Below the pieces are notes generated by a model, which was not told the origin of the DNA, made no database searches, and was given only the letters and a program-made list of their open reading frames with translations. A DNA stretch of 64,000 nucleotides from Nocardia nova SH22a (GTDB lineage Bacteria; Actinomycetota; Actinomycetes; Mycobacteriales; Mycobacteriaceae), in contig NZ_CP006850.1 of assembly GCF_000523235.1 (NCBI RefSeq), positions 5,890,001-5,954,000 of the forward strand, written 5' to 3'. The stretch's first letter is position 1, and each line of letters starts with the position of its first letter. The position numbers and the translations under genes were made by a program. Shown here one piece after another: positions 1-9,535 of this stretch.

Positions 1-538
1 CCTCGGCCCGCGGATCCAGATATCCGGGCGAGGTCGTGGTCAGGGTCGCGGCGCCGTCGGCGACGACCAGCACGGCCTGCGGTTCCGGATCGGCATCCAG
101 CCGGGCCCGCAGCCGCGCACCGGCGTCCCGGCAGTGGCTCGGGTCGGCGGCCGGGTCGATCGGCAGAGCCCGCGCGTCGATCTGGCCCGGCCCGTCCCCG
201 TCCGCGGCGATCCGGCCGCGCAGCCAGGCGCCGACCAGCAGCGACGTCGGCCACGCCGGATCGAGCACGCCCTCGGTGTCCGCCGCCGACAGTCCCACCC
301 GCACATCGGCCCCGTAGCCACGGAAGCTGCCCGTCCCGCCCGGCGCGGGCTCGGGTCCCGCACCGACGATCGTCCACCGCCGGGCCTGTTCGCCCAGAAT
401 CCGCCCGGCCCGCAGCACCGCCGACCGCAGCGGCGGCACCTGCGTCGCGGGATGGGCCGGGTCGGTCAGCGCCGTTCCACCGGCCAGTTCGGGGACCAGC
501 ACGAGTGGTGAGGGAATCAACGCGGCGACACGAAACAC
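1..538 (-). CDS. Extradiol-dioxygenase-like protein (Rv2728c type), 3' end outside window
   Basis: The open frame starts at a GTG (538-536) and reads leftward off the window edge, giving about 179 residues. The N-terminus reads MFRVAALIPSPLVLVPELAG and continues through an LRAAVL-like stretch (LRSAVLRAGRIL). This opening is typical of the mycobacterial Rv2728c family, related to class III extradiol ring-cleavage dioxygenases but of unknown substrate. It is divergent from the DUF349 gene at 701, the same neighbour arrangement as Rv2728c/Rv2731 in M. tuberculosis. The 162-bp gap between them holds both promoters; no clear -35/-10 pair is visible. The catalytic part cannot be judged because the gene is cut by the edge. 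Confidence 0.7.
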   Translation of the reverse strand, partial: MFRVAALIPSPLVLVPELAGGTALTDPAHPATQVPPLRSAVLRAGRILGEQARRWTIVGAGPEPAPGGTGSFRGYGADVRVGLSAADTEGVLDPAWPTSLLVGAWLRGRIAADGDGPGQIDARALPIDPAADPSHCRDAGARLRARLDADPEPQAVLVVADGAATLTTTSPGYLDPRAE

Positions 539-700
539 TCGTCAACCGTAGCGGCCGCGATCGGCAGCCCCACCACTCACAGCTTTCACTCGCTGCACGC
601 CACCGTCCATAAGAGAGGGCAAATCTGGCTATTGGCTGGTTGAATGGGATCTGCTAAGGCGTAACCAGGCAGCCGTGACGCGCGGCAGGGATGAGGAGCG

Positions 701-2230
701 ATGACCGACAACAGCGGTACCGAGAAGGCAGTGCGCCCGGAAACCGGCGCTTCGCAGCGGTCCAGCGATCACGTCGCCGAGCCCGCGACCCCGGCCGCGC
801 CCAAGCCCGGCGGCGAGCCACGTCCAGCGGGAGTACCCAAGCCCAAGGCGCCCAAACCCGGCGCGGCCGCGGGTGCTCCGAAGGGATCCGCACCGGCCGC
901 GAAGGCGCCCAAGCCCAGCGCGGCCGCCCATCACGTCAAACCCGCTCCGGTTCCCGGCCCGGCCCAGGAGCACCCGCATCCGGTGGTCGTCCCGACGGTC
1001 ACCGATCCCAGCGAGTGGGGCCGCGTCGACGAGGACGGCACCGCCTGGGTGAAGACCGCCGACGGCGAGCGCGAGATCGGATCGTGGCAGGCCGGTGACG
1101 CGGCCGAGGGACTCGCTCATTTCGGGCGGCGCTTCGATGATCTGGCCACCGAGGTGGCCCTGCTCGAGGCCCGGCTGGCGGCCGGAACGGACGCCCGCAA
1201 GACCAAGGCCGCCGCGCTGGCGCTGGCCGAGTCGCTGCCCACCGCCGCGGTCATCGGCGATGTCGACGGCCTGGCGCAGCGGTTGCAGGCGATCGTCGAG
1301 CACTCCGACGAGGCGGCCGCACACGCCAAGGAGGAGAAGGAACGCACCCGCCACGAGCACACCGAGCGCAAGGAAGCGCTGTGCGCGGAGGCCGAGCAGA
1401 TCGCCACCGATTCCACCCAGTGGAAGGTGGCCGGCGACCGGTTGCGCGAAATCCTCGACGAGTGGAAATCCATCCGCGGGGTGGATCGCAAGGTCGACGA
1501 TGCGCTGTGGCGGCGTTTCTCCAAGGCCCGCGAGGCGTTCAACCGGCGCCGGGGCGCGCATTTCGCCGAACTCGATCGCGAGCGCGCGGCCGCCAAGGGC
1601 CGCAAGGAGGATCTGTGCGTGCGCGCCGAGGAACTGTCGGACTCCACCGACTGGGTCGGCACCGCCGCGATCTTCCGTGATCTGCTGACCGAGTGGAAGG
1701 CCGCCGGGCGCGCGCCGCGGGAGGCCGACGAGCAGCTGTGGCGGCGGTTCAAGGCCGCCCAGGACGTGTTCTTCGCCGCCCGCAATGCCGCCGCCTCGGA
1801 GCGAGACGCCGAATTCGGTGAGAACGCCACCGCCAAGGAGGAACTGCTGCGCAGCTACGAGGACCGGATCCCGGAGCGGATCGAATCCGATTCCGCCACA
1901 CTGGATTCCGCGCGCGCGGCACTGCGCGAACTGCAGGAACGCTGGGACGCGATCGGCAAGGTCCCGCGCGAGCGCATGCACGAACTCGAGGGCCGGCTGC
2001 GCGCGATGGAGAAGCGGGTGCGCGAGGCCGTCGACGCCCAGTGGCGGCGTACCGATCCGGAGGCGATGGCCCGCGCGGCCCAGTTCCGCGAACGCGTCAC
2101 CCAGTTCGAGGAGCAGGCCGCCAAGGCGGAGGCCGCCGGTCGTAAGCGCGACGCGGAGAAGGCGCTCGAGCAGGCCAAGCAGTGGCGCGAGTGGGCCGAT
2201 GCGGCCGAGGGCGCGGTCAGCCGACGCTGA
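701..2230 (+). CDS. DUF349 domain-containing protein
   Basis: This 509-residue protein has a Pro/Ala/Lys-rich, probably disordered N-terminus (about residues 1-95). It is followed by tandem DUF349 helical repeats, each with a W(R/K)xxxxxRxxDExLWRRF-like core; [12 protein letters not shown] and [12 protein letters not shown] are visible. The C-terminal third is strongly charged and probably coiled-coil. The family is homologous to Rv2731; its role is unknown, though some DUF349 proteins bind RNA or ribosomes. The start is supported by GAGGAG about 6 nt upstream. A long antisense frame across the gene is a codon-bias shadow. Confidence 0.85.
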   Translation: MTDNSGTEKAVRPETGASQRSSDHVAEPATPAAPKPGGEPRPAGVPKPKAPKPGAAAGAPKGSAPAAKAPKPSAAAHHVKPAPVPGPAQEHPHPVVVPTVTDPSEWGRVDEDGTAWVKTADGEREIGSWQAGDAAEGLAHFGRRFDDLATEVALLEARLAAGTDARKTKAAALALAESLPTAAVIGDVDGLAQRLQAIVEHSDEAAAHAKEEKERTRHEHTERKEALCAEAEQIATDSTQWKVAGDRLREILDEWKSIRGVDRKVDDALWRRFSKAREAFNRRRGAHFAELDRERAAAKGRKEDLCVRAEELSDSTDWVGTAAIFRDLLTEWKAAGRAPREADEQLWRRFKAAQDVFFAARNAAASERDAEFGENATAKEELLRSYEDRIPERIESDSATLDSARAALRELQERWDAIGKVPRERMHELEGRLRAMEKRVREAVDAQWRRTDPEAMARAAQFRERVTQFEEQAAKAEAAGRKRDAEKALEQAKQWREWADAAEGAVSRR

Positions 2231-2316
2231 GCACGGAGCACCGATGACCGGCAATCGCGCGGCGGGTCATCGGTGCGACCTGGCACGCAGTGCCCCGCGA
2301 GACACAGGAGGCGACG

Positions 2317-2718
2317 ATGGACGTGCGGGCGGTCAATCGCCGCGTCATCGAGCAGTTCCGGGCGGGCGGCCCGATCGAGGGCATGCACCGCGATCGGCTG
2401 GTGCTGCTCACGACCACCGGCCGCCGCACCGGGACTCCGCACACCACTCCGATGATGTTCCATCCCGACGGTGACCGGATCCTCGTCATCGCCTCGAATG
2501 TGGGCGCACCGGCTCATCCGGACTGGTATCTGAACCTGCTGGCCGAACCGGCCGTGACGGTGGAGCTGGACACCGAGGACTATCCGGCCACCGCCACCCC
2601 GCTCCGCGATGCCGACTACGACCGCGCGTGGGCCGAGATCGTCCGGCTGTATCCGTTCTTCGCCGATCACCAGCGCAAGACCGAGCGCACCATTCCGGTG
2701 GTGGCGCTGCGGCGCTGA
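2317..2718 (+). CDS. Deazaflavin (F420)-dependent nitroreductase family protein
   Basis: This 133-residue protein has the DDN/FDOR-A layout: an N-terminal helix, LLTTTGRRTGTPHTTPM (the conserved TTxGRxSG-type cofactor-binding strand), a central NxxAPxHPxWYLNL motif and a C-terminal helix containing RxxPVVAL. The family uses F420H2 to reduce quinones and nitro compounds at the membrane. The ATG at 2317 is chosen because AGGAGG lies 5 nt upstream, so an in-frame GTG at 2290 is unlikely. It is convergent with the membrane gene at 2727, whose stop lies 9 nt away. The substrate is not predictable. Confidence 0.85.
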   Translation: MDVRAVNRRVIEQFRAGGPIEGMHRDRLVLLTTTGRRTGTPHTTPMMFHPDGDRILVIASNVGAPAHPDWYLNLLAEPAVTVELDTEDYPATATPLRDADYDRAWAEIVRLYPFFADHQRKTERTIPVVALRR

Positions 2719-2726
2719 ACGACGCC

Positions 2727-3449
2727 TCAGCCGTCCTCGCCGAACAGTCGGCGCCGGTCGGCTTCTTCCTTCTCCGCGGCGGCGATACGACGGCGCTCCT
2801 CGGCCTCGAGTTGCAACGCGGTCCGGCTCCACACCACCTTGATCCAGTGGAAGGTCAGCACGATGATCGCGATCGCGGCCAGGATCAGCCCGATCCCCGG
2901 TCCCGCACCCTCGTAGTTGCCCAGGCCGGGGGTCTGCCGATGCCAGATCGACAGCACCCCGAACACGCTGCCGACCGCCGATCCGGCCACCGCCACCCAG
3001 GCCAGGGCCCAGCGCCGGGTCACCAGCGCCAGCGACGAGAAGCCGATTCCGAACACCACGACGAACCATTCGAACACCCGGGACGGCAGTCCGATGTGCT
3101 CGGCCTGCGCGTGCGCGTCGAAGGCCAGCACATCCAGCCCACGGGCCGCCCCGGCGTGCGGGAGGATCAGCGACAGCAACAGGACGAACACCGCCACCGC
3201 CACCACCATGGCCCGCGAACCGGGATCGATCTCACCGGCGATCTTGCGTTCGACGGCCTCGAGGTCGCCGCGGAACTCTTCGAACACCTTCGATTCGGCG
3301 GGGTTCATGTTCTCCTCATTCGGCTCGGTCGCATCGTTCGGTCCGGTTTCGGATCGCCCGGTCCGATCCGGCTGTTCGGCATCGGGCGACGGCTCGGACT
3401 CGGAACGCTCCGGCCGGTGCTCGGGATCCTCGTTTCCGCGCTCGCTCAT
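2727..3449 (-). CDS. Conserved integral membrane protein (Rv2732c type)
   Basis: This 240-residue protein has a highly acidic, Pro/Glu-rich cytoplasmic N-terminus (about 1-65). Four likely membrane helices follow: [54 protein letters not shown] and [15 protein letters not shown]. The C-terminal tail is charged and helical ([20 protein letters not shown]). The ATG at 3449 lies 10 nt past the miaB stop in the same direction, so the pair is probably co-transcribed, as in mycobacteria. Function is unknown. An in-frame extension into miaB exists but has no supporting start signals. Confidence 0.85.
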   Translation of the reverse strand: MSERGNEDPEHRPERSESEPSPDAEQPDRTGRSETGPNDATEPNEENMNPAESKVFEEFRGDLEAVERKIAGEIDPGSRAMVVAVAVFVLLLSLILPHAGAARGLDVLAFDAHAQAEHIGLPSRVFEWFVVVFGIGFSSLALVTRRWALAWVAVAGSAVGSVFGVLSIWHRQTPGLGNYEGAGPGIGLILAAIAIIVLTFHWIKVVWSRTALQLEAEERRRIAAAEKEEADRRRLFGEDG

Positions 3450-3459
3450 CGCCGCCCGC

Positions 3460-5067
3460 TCACGCTCCGCAGCCGGTATCGCAACCGGACGCGACGGGCA
3501 TCGGTTCGGGAGCGCCGATGCGCGGCAGTCCCAGCCCGACCCCGATGGGTGCGGTCTTGGGCAGCACGCCGCGCTCGTGCGCATCACCGGCGCGGGTGCG
3601 CCGATGGGTGTGGACGGGACTGTCCGCGATCAGATGGTGCGGCGCGGCGCCGGTGATGTCCACGGTGACGATATCGCCGGGCCGGATCGCCATATCGGGA
3701 TCGGGCCGGAAGTGGACCAGCCGCCCGTCGCGCGCCCGGCCGCTCATCCGCGCGGTGGCCGCGTTCTTCTTGCCGGCGCCCTCGGCGACCAGCAGTTCGA
3801 CCTCGGTCCCGATCAGCGCGCGATTGGCCTCCAGCGAGATCTGCTCCTGCAGTTCGATCAGCCGGTCGTAGCGTTCCTGCACCACGGCCTTGGGCACCTG
3901 ATCGGCCATCGTGGCCGCCGGGGTACCGGGCCGGATCGAGTACTGGAAGGTGAAGGCGCTGGTGAACCGCGCCTGCCGCACCACGTCCAGGGTCTCCTGG
4001 AAATCCTCCTCGGTCTCGCCGGGGAAGCCGACGATGATGTCGGTGGTGATCGCGGCGTGTGGCATCGCGGCCCGCACCTTCTCGATGATGCCGAGGAAGC
4101 GGTCCTTGCGATACGACCGCCGCATCGCCTTGAGGACCCGGTCCGATCCCGACTGCAACGGCATGTGCAGCTGCGGGCACACGTTCGGGGTCTGCGCCAT
4201 CGCTTCGATGACATCGTCGGTGAACTCCGCGGGATGCGGCGAGGTGAAGCGCACCCGCTCGAGCCCGTCGATGCCGCCGCAGGCGCGCAGCAGTTTCGCG
4301 AAGGCGCCGCGGTCGCGCCGCTCGCTCGTGAAGTCGGCCGGATGTCCTTGTGGCAGTGCGGGTTCGGCGAAGTTCACACCGTAGGAGTTGACGTTCTGCC
4401 CCAGCAGCGTCACCTCGAGTACGCCCTGCTCGACCAGCGCCTGCACCTCGGCGAGCACATCACCGGGTCGGCGATCGACCTCCTTGCCGCGCAGCGACGG
4501 CACGATGCAGAAGGTGCAGGTGTTGTTGCAGCCCACCGAGATCGACACCCAGCCCGCGTAGGCCGATTCGCGACGGGCGGGCAGGGTCGACGGGAACGCC
4601 TCCAGCGACTCGAGGATCTCGACCTCGGCCTGCTCGTTGTGCCGGGCGCGCTCGAGCAGCACCGGCAGCGATCCGATGTTGTGCGTGCCGAACACCACAT
4701 CCACCCACGGCGCCTTGCGCACGACGGTGTCGCGATCCTTCTGCGCCAGACATCCGCCGACGGCGATCTGCATGCCCGGGCGACCGGCCTTGATCGGCGC
4801 CAGATGCCCCAGCGTCCCGTAGAGCTTGTTGTCGGCGTTCTCGCGCACCGCGCAGGTGTTGAACACCACCAGATCGGCGGTCTCACCACCGGCGGCCTTG
4901 GTGTAACCGGCGTCCTCGAGCAGGCCCGACAGCCGTTCGGAGTCGTGCACGTTCATCTGACAGCCGTACGTGCGGACCTCGTAGGTCCGCGACGACTGTG
5001 GATCGGTGGCCGAATCGGGGTCGCGTCCGGCAGCCGAATGCGCTGCAACCTGCATGGACGAATTCAC
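3460..5067 (-). CDS. miaB: tRNA-2-methylthio-N6-dimethylallyladenosine synthase
   Basis: MiaB is a radical-SAM methylthiotransferase that converts i6A37 to ms2i6A37 in tRNAs reading UNN codons. The N-terminal UPF0004 domain carries the three cysteines of the auxiliary cluster ([23 protein letters not shown]). The radical-SAM cluster CNNTCTFC follows, then the TIM-barrel core ([18 protein letters not shown], [10 protein letters not shown]) and a C-terminal TRAM domain. At 535 residues it is longer than the typical roughly 500 because of a C-terminal tail. The start is a GTG at 5067; an ATG four codons later is an alternative. It heads the operon with the membrane protein at 2727-3449. Confidence 0.95.
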   Translation of the reverse strand: MNSSMQVAAHSAAGRDPDSATDPQSSRTYEVRTYGCQMNVHDSERLSGLLEDAGYTKAAGGETADLVVFNTCAVRENADNKLYGTLGHLAPIKAGRPGMQIAVGGCLAQKDRDTVVRKAPWVDVVFGTHNIGSLPVLLERARHNEQAEVEILESLEAFPSTLPARRESAYAGWVSISVGCNNTCTFCIVPSLRGKEVDRRPGDVLAEVQALVEQGVLEVTLLGQNVNSYGVNFAEPALPQGHPADFTSERRDRGAFAKLLRACGGIDGLERVRFTSPHPAEFTDDVIEAMAQTPNVCPQLHMPLQSGSDRVLKAMRRSYRKDRFLGIIEKVRAAMPHAAITTDIIVGFPGETEEDFQETLDVVRQARFTSAFTFQYSIRPGTPAATMADQVPKAVVQERYDRLIELQEQISLEANRALIGTEVELLVAEGAGKKNAATARMSGRARDGRLVHFRPDPDMAIRPGDIVTVDITGAAPHHLIADSPVHTHRRTRAGDAHERGVLPKTAPIGVGLGLPRIGAPEPMPVASGCDTGCGA

Positions 5068-5236
5068 GCATCCAGGGTAGACGCTGCGCCGAATCGGGCA
5101 CCCACCCCGGTGGCCGCGACCGGGTGCCGGGTGACGCCGGTCACGTTGGCGGGCCGCCAGGTCACCACCGCGTTAAGGCCAGGCGGCGACCGCACGACGC
5201 AGACGCTAAAAGTGCGCATTCCGCGCAGAACCACTC

Positions 5237-5242
5237 TAGGGT
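5237..5242 (+). promoter_or_regulatory. Possible -10 element (TAGGGT) for a leaderless gluA transcript
   Basis: TAGGGT fits the actinobacterial TANNNT -10 pattern and ends 8 nt before the gluA ATG. No Shine-Dalgarno sequence lies between them. Transcription could therefore begin at or next to the start codon. No recognisable -35 is present. This is an inference from spacing only. Confidence 0.35.
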
Positions 5243-5250
5243 CGACAGTC

Positions 5251-6090
5251 ATGACCGATGCTGCCGACGCAACCCCCGGCGCCCCCGGCACTGGGAACAC
5301 CGCGGAGCCGGATGCCACCACCGCGGCCGGAGCATCCGCGCGCACCGACGCGGCCCCGCCGATGATCTCGATGCGCAACGTGGACAAGCACTTCGGCGAT
5401 CTGCACGTGCTGCGGGACGTGAACCTGGAGGTGCCGCGGGGCCAGGTCGTGATCGTGCTGGGCCCGTCGGGTTCCGGTAAATCCACGTTGTGCCGCACGA
5501 TAAATCGGCTCGAGCCGATCGATTCCGGCACCATCGCCGTCGACGGCGTCGAACTTCCGGCCGAGGGCCGCGCACTGGCGAAGCTGCGCGCCGACGTGGG
5601 CATGGTCTTCCAATCGTTCAATCTGTTCGCGCACAAGACGATCCTGGACAATGTGCTGCTCGGACCGGTGAAGGTGCGCCGCGTCGACAAGAAGCGGGCG
5701 CGGGCGCGGGCGATGGAACTGCTCGAGCGGGTCGGGATCGCCGATCAGGCCGACAAGTATCCGGCACAGCTGTCGGGTGGTCAGCAGCAGCGGGTGGCCA
5801 TCGCGCGGGCACTGGCGATGGATCCGAAGGTGATGTTGTTCGACGAGCCCACCTCCGCCCTGGACCCGGAAATGGTCAACGAGGTGCTGGATGTGATGGT
5901 CGCGCTGGCCAAGGAGGGCATGACCATGCTGGTCGTGACCCACGAGATGGGTTTCGCGCGCCGCGCCGGAGACCGCGTGCTGTTCATGGCCGACGGCCGG
6001 ATCGTCGAGGACGCGCCGCCGGAAACCTTCTTCACCGCACCCGCTTCCGAGCGGGCCCGGGATTTCCTGGGCAAAATTCTGAGTCATTGA
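5251..6090 (+). CDS. gluA: Glutamate/polar amino-acid ABC transporter, ATP-binding protein
   Basis: This is the ATPase of a PAAT-family importer. After about 37 low-complexity Ala/Thr residues come Walker [11 protein letters not shown]-loop VFQSFNLF, signature LSGGQQQR, Walker [13 protein letters not shown] and H-loop VVTHE. It is followed by the binding protein and two permeases in gluABCD order, as in the Corynebacterium glutamate uptake operon. The ATG at 5251 is chosen because an upstream in-frame extension of hundreds of codons overlaps miaB antisense and is not coding. The ligand is inferred from operon layout and is probably glutamate or a related acidic/polar amino acid. Confidence 0.88.
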   Translation: MTDAADATPGAPGTGNTAEPDATTAAGASARTDAAPPMISMRNVDKHFGDLHVLRDVNLEVPRGQVVIVLGPSGSGKSTLCRTINRLEPIDSGTIAVDGVELPAEGRALAKLRADVGMVFQSFNLFAHKTILDNVLLGPVKVRRVDKKRARARAMELLERVGIADQADKYPAQLSGGQQQRVAIARALAMDPKVMLFDEPTSALDPEMVNEVLDVMVALAKEGMTMLVVTHEMGFARRAGDRVLFMADGRIVEDAPPETFFTAPASERARDFLGKILSH

Positions 6091-6147
6091 TCGTCGTGCA
6101 CGACCGCGGCGGCCCCGTCACACTTCCCGAGAGAGAGAAGGCATTCG

Positions 6148-6978
6148 ATGAGGATCACCCGAGCGCTGCGGTTCGGAATCGGCGCGCTGGCCATCGCGGT
6201 CGTCGCGACCGGATGCGGCGGTGGCAGCAACAAGACCGCCACCCAGCATGCCTCCGAGGGCGAACTGACCGTCGGCATCAAATTCGATCAGCCGGGCCTG
6301 GGGCTGCGTAACCGGGACGGATCGTTCTCCGGATTCGATGTGGACGTGGCGACCTACGTCGCCGGGAAGCTCGGCGTGAGCCCGGACAAGATCCGGTTCA
6401 AGGAGGCGCCGTCGGCGCAGCGCGAGACGCTGATCCAGAACGGGCAGGTCGACTATGTGGTCGCGACCTATTCGATCACCGATCAACGCAAGCAGAAGGT
6501 CGACTTCGCGGGGCCGTATTACGTTGCCGGGCAGTCGTTGCTGGTGCGCGCCGACAATACCGATATCACCGGCCCGGAATCGCTGAAGGGCGGTAAGAAG
6601 CTCTGCTCGGTGAAGGGATCCACACCGGCGCAGAACATTCAGAAGAATTTCGCCAACGATGTACAACTTCAGGAATACGACACCTACTCGCTGTGCGTGG
6701 AGGCGCTGAAATCCGGTGCGGTGGACGCGGTCACCACCGACAACATCATCCTGGCCGGCTACGCGGCGCAGTCGCCGGGTCAGTTGAAGGTGGTCGGGCA
6801 GCCGTTCACGACCGAGAACTACGGCATCGGCTTGAAGAAGGGCGATACCGACTCCCGCAACAAGATCAACGATGCGATCGAGTCGATGATCAACGACGGG
6901 TCCTGGAAGGCGTCGCTGGAAAAGAACTTCGGCAACGCGTTCCCGATTCCCGCACCGCCGCAGGTCGACCGCTACTGA
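6148..6978 (+). CDS. gluB: Glutamate-binding lipoprotein of ABC transporter
   Basis: This 276-residue family-3 solute-binding protein begins with a lipoprotein signal (MRITRALRFGIGALAIAVVA). Its lipobox ends at Cys23 (VATGC), so the mature protein is tethered outside the membrane. SBP_bac_3 features include LTVGIKFDQPG, GFDVDVA, a QNGQVDYVVATYSIT strand, VDFAGPYY and the C-terminal hinge strand LKVVGQPF. AGAGAAGG precedes the ATG by about 8 nt. The 57-nt gap from gluA is consistent with one operon. Substrate assignment follows from the operon. Confidence 0.88.
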   Translation: MRITRALRFGIGALAIAVVATGCGGGSNKTATQHASEGELTVGIKFDQPGLGLRNRDGSFSGFDVDVATYVAGKLGVSPDKIRFKEAPSAQRETLIQNGQVDYVVATYSITDQRKQKVDFAGPYYVAGQSLLVRADNTDITGPESLKGGKKLCSVKGSTPAQNIQKNFANDVQLQEYDTYSLCVEALKSGAVDAVTTDNIILAGYAAQSPGQLKVVGQPFTTENYGIGLKKGDTDSRNKINDAIESMINDGSWKASLEKNFGNAFPIPAPPQVDRY

Positions 6979-7027
6979 ATCGGCACGGGTGCCGGTCCGG
7001 CGCAGCGAGTAGAAGGGCGCGTCCACC

Positions 7028-7714
7028 GTGTTCGACTTGATTTCCCGATACGACAATCAGCTGTGGGATGCCTTTTGGGTGACCATCAAACTGACTGTGT
7101 TCTCCGCGATCGGTGCGCTGATCATCGGCACCCTGGTGGCGGCGATGCGAGTGTCTCCGATTCCGGTGGCACGGTGGATCGGGACCGCCTATGTGACCGT
7201 ATTCCGCAATACTCCGCTCACGCTGATTCTGGTGTTCTGCTCACTCGGGCTCTACACCACGCTGGGAATCAAACTCGCCAGCGAGAGTTCGGGCCTGGAT
7301 TTCCTGCCCGCCAACAACTTCCGTTTCGCCGTTCTCGGATTGAGTGTGTACACCGCCTCTTTCGTGTGTGAATCGCTGCGTGCCGGGATCAATACGGTCC
7401 CGCTGGGGCAGTCCGAGGCGGGCCGGTCGCTGGGGCTGACATTCGGCCAGAATCTGCGGCATGTGGTGCTGCCGCAGGCCTTTCGATCGGTGATCGCGCC
7501 GCTGGGCAGCGTGCTGATCGCCTTGACGAAGAATTCCACCATCGCCTCGGCGATCGGCGTGGCCGAGGCCGCGGCGCTGATGGCGTCGATGAACGAAACC
7601 GAGGCCGATATCCTCGCCATCGGCGTGATCTTCGCCCTCGGGTTCGTCATCCTCACCCTGCCCACCGGGCTGCTGTTCGGCTGGCTGGCCAAACGATTCG
7701 AGGTGAAGCGATGA
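7028..7714 (+). CDS. gluC: Glutamate ABC transporter permease 1
   Basis: This 228-residue inner-membrane permease of the HisM/PAAT type has about five helices. It carries the EAA loop contacting the ATPase ([25 protein letters not shown]) and the N-terminal [12 protein letters not shown] opening. The start is a GTG at 7028 with AGAAGG about 10 nt upstream. Its stop overlaps the next start by 4 nt (ATGA), indicating translational coupling to gluD. Function as half of the heterodimeric channel is inferred from the family and operon. Confidence 0.88.
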   Translation: MFDLISRYDNQLWDAFWVTIKLTVFSAIGALIIGTLVAAMRVSPIPVARWIGTAYVTVFRNTPLTLILVFCSLGLYTTLGIKLASESSGLDFLPANNFRFAVLGLSVYTASFVCESLRAGINTVPLGQSEAGRSLGLTFGQNLRHVVLPQAFRSVIAPLGSVLIALTKNSTIASAIGVAEAAALMASMNETEADILAIGVIFALGFVILTLPTGLLFGWLAKRFEVKR

Positions 7715-8604
7715 GCGCGGACGCCTCGGTTCTCTACGACGCCCCGGGCCCGAAGGCCCGCCGCCGCCACGGGCTGTATTCGGTCCTGGTGCTGGCGGCG
7801 CTGGTGGTGATCGGCTGGCTGGTGTGGCGGGCCTTCGACGAGAAGGGCCAGCTCACCGCCGAGAAATGGAAGCCCTTCGTCCAGGCCGACATCTGGCAGA
7901 CCTACATCCTGCCCGGTTTGCGTGGCACCCTGGTCGCCGCCGCGCTGTCGATCGTTTTCGCCATGGTGCTCGGCATGCTCTTCGGACTGCTGCGGTTGTC
8001 CGAACATCGCGTCGTGCGCTGGGTGGCCGGGGCGATCGTCGAAGTGGCACGGGCCATTCCGGTGCTGATCCTGATGATCTTCCTCTACACCTGGTTCGCC
8101 AAGGACGCGTTGTTCGCCTCCGATCAGCTGGCGCTGGCGGCCGTGGTGATCGCGCTGACCGTCTACAACGGATCGGTGATCGCGGAGATCGTGCGCTCGG
8201 GTATCCGCTCGCTGCCCTACGGGCAGACCGAGGCCGCCCAGGCGCTCGGGCTGCGCAAGAGCCAGATGATGTGGTCGATCCTGCTGCCGCAGGCGGTGAC
8301 GGCGATGCTTCCGGCCCTGATCTCGCAGATGGTGGTCGCGCTCAAGGACACCGCACTCGGTTACCAGATCACCTATCAGGAGATCGTGCGCCAGGGCCAG
8401 CAGCTGGGCGCCGCCGAGCAGAACACGGTACCGGCGCTGATCGTGGTCGCGATCATCATGATCGCGCTGAACTGGACCCTGACGATGCTCGCCACCCGCC
8501 TGGAACGGTATCTGCGGACACGGCGGCGCGGCGGCGGGACGGTACTCGGCGTCGATTCGGTCATCACCGACGGTGCCGCGGGGGTGACCGCCGCCGGTCG
8601 CTGA
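7711..8604 (+). CDS. gluD: Glutamate ABC transporter permease 2
   Basis: This 297-residue PAAT permease pairs with the upstream permease. It has a longer N-terminal region with one extra helix ([20 protein letters not shown]). The EAA loop reads [24 protein letters not shown]. The C-terminal tail is basic (RTRRRGGG) and cytoplasmic. Start and stop with gluC overlap by ATGA. A GC-rich hairpin about 80 nt downstream may end the operon. Confidence 0.88.
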   Translation: MSADASVLYDAPGPKARRRHGLYSVLVLAALVVIGWLVWRAFDEKGQLTAEKWKPFVQADIWQTYILPGLRGTLVAAALSIVFAMVLGMLFGLLRLSEHRVVRWVAGAIVEVARAIPVLILMIFLYTWFAKDALFASDQLALAAVVIALTVYNGSVIAEIVRSGIRSLPYGQTEAAQALGLRKSQMMWSILLPQAVTAMLPALISQMVVALKDTALGYQITYQEIVRQGQQLGAAEQNTVPALIVVAIIMIALNWTLTMLATRLERYLRTRRRGGGTVLGVDSVITDGAAGVTAAGR

Positions 8605-8680
8605 CCCGTTCGGGTTGCATTCGCGCCGAGCGCAATCCTCGACCGTTCCCGGCCGGTCATCGATGCTGAACAGGCACCTC

Positions 8681-8718
8681 CCCCGGCTGCCGGGCCACGC
8701 CACTCGCGGCGGCCGGGG
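8681..8718. terminator. GC-rich hairpin between convergent genes
   Basis: The arms 8681-8692 (CCCCGGCTGCCG) and 8707-8718 (CGGCGGCCGGGG) pair with one mismatch around a 14-nt loop. It lies between the gluD stop (8604) and the convergent gene ending at 8739. There is no U-tract, which is usual in actinobacteria. It may act on both strands. Confidence 0.45.
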
Positions 8719-8738
8719 ATGGGTGTCCAATCCTCGCC

Positions 8739-8939
8739 CTATCGAGCGAGAAAGTGCCATCCGAGCCAGGCCCACACCGCCACGGCCGCGATCCGGGCGA
8801 GCCTGGTGCGGGTCAGGTAGCGAACCGTCTCACCGAGCGTGGCCCAGGATCGCCGATGACGATGCGTGAGCACGACCGTGAGGACGATCGCCACGGCGAG
8901 GACGATGAATCCGGTGATCACCAGCGCCGATTCGGTCAT
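8739..8939 (-). CDS. Small membrane protein (DUF6186-like)
   Basis: This 66-residue protein has two hydrophobic segments (ALVITGFIVLAVAIVLTVVL and ARIAAVAVWAWLGWHFLA) joined by a basic loop (THRHRRSWATLGETVRYLTRTR), so both ends probably face the same side. The TLGExV and WLGWHF pattern resembles the small DUF6186 family of Nocardia and relatives; function is unknown. Its ATG overlaps the upstream gene's stop by 4 nt (ATGA), so translation is coupled. Longer in-frame extensions overlap the upstream gene and were rejected. Confidence 0.7.
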   Translation of the reverse strand: MTESALVITGFIVLAVAIVLTVVLTHRHRRSWATLGETVRYLTRTRLARIAAVAVWAWLGWHFLAR

Positions 8940-9346
8940 GGCCGCACCAGCCACCATCCGGCGGCCAGCCAGACCAGCCACCCGGCGAATCGTCCGGACC
9001 CGCCGTCGAGCCACGGGCTGAGCAGGGTCGACAGCGTGGGGTGGGCGGGGTCGGGTACCAGCAGCGCCGGTTGGCCCAGCCAGGCGAACAACTCCCAGAT
9101 CAGCACGGCGGCCAGCAGTGCGCCCCAGATCACGACACCACGCCGGAGCCACCGGGTGGAGGGAATGTCGAGCACCCCTGCCCGCACCGCACAGACGAGC
9201 GCGAAAACCGTTGCGCCCGCGACCAGTCCGGTCGCGGCAGCACCGAACGGGCGGGTACTCGCCCCTACCACCGCCAGTGCGATCCAGACAGCCACCAGCA
9301 CCGCACGCCGCGCCCGACCGCGCCCATCGGCCGAATCCGAGGTCAT
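8936..9346 (-). CDS. Conserved membrane protein, unknown function
   Basis: This 136-residue protein has about four membrane helices: AVLVAVWIALAVVGAST, GLVAGATVFALVCAVRAG, GVVIWGALLAAVLIWELFAWL and the C-terminal FAGWLVWLAAGWWLV. A Pro-rich extracellular loop (VPDPAHPTLSTLLSPWLDGG) precedes the last helix. The ATG at 9346 begins MTSDSADGRGRARR. It is translationally coupled to the small membrane gene at 8739-8939, suggesting a two-protein membrane unit. I do not recognise a named family. Confidence 0.7.
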   Translation of the reverse strand: MTSDSADGRGRARRAVLVAVWIALAVVGASTRPFGAAATGLVAGATVFALVCAVRAGVLDIPSTRWLRRGVVIWGALLAAVLIWELFAWLGQPALLVPDPAHPTLSTLLSPWLDGGSGRFAGWLVWLAAGWWLVRP

Positions 9347-9535
9347 CCGCGCAGCATAGGACGGTTCCGGCGAGGAGTGGCCAGGATCGCACCACGGCTG
9401 GCCGCCGGATCTCCAAGCCCTCATCGACCAGTGGCCGGGAGCATGCTTCGGCCACGGTCACCCTCGAGCTTCGGGCTCGGGGCTCGGGCTCCGAGCGCAC
9501 GACGGCTCTCGGCCTGCGACGGGTCGGCCGAATGG

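Noticed and set aside
629..2254. 541-codon frame antisense to the DUF349 gene
   Set aside because: It mirrors the codon bias of a high-G+C gene; the plus-strand frame has family motifs and a ribosome site, the antisense frame has neither.
2917..5250. Long in-frame extension upstream of gluA
   Set aside because: It covers miaB in antisense and has no relation to ABC ATPases; the family N-terminus starts at about 5251.
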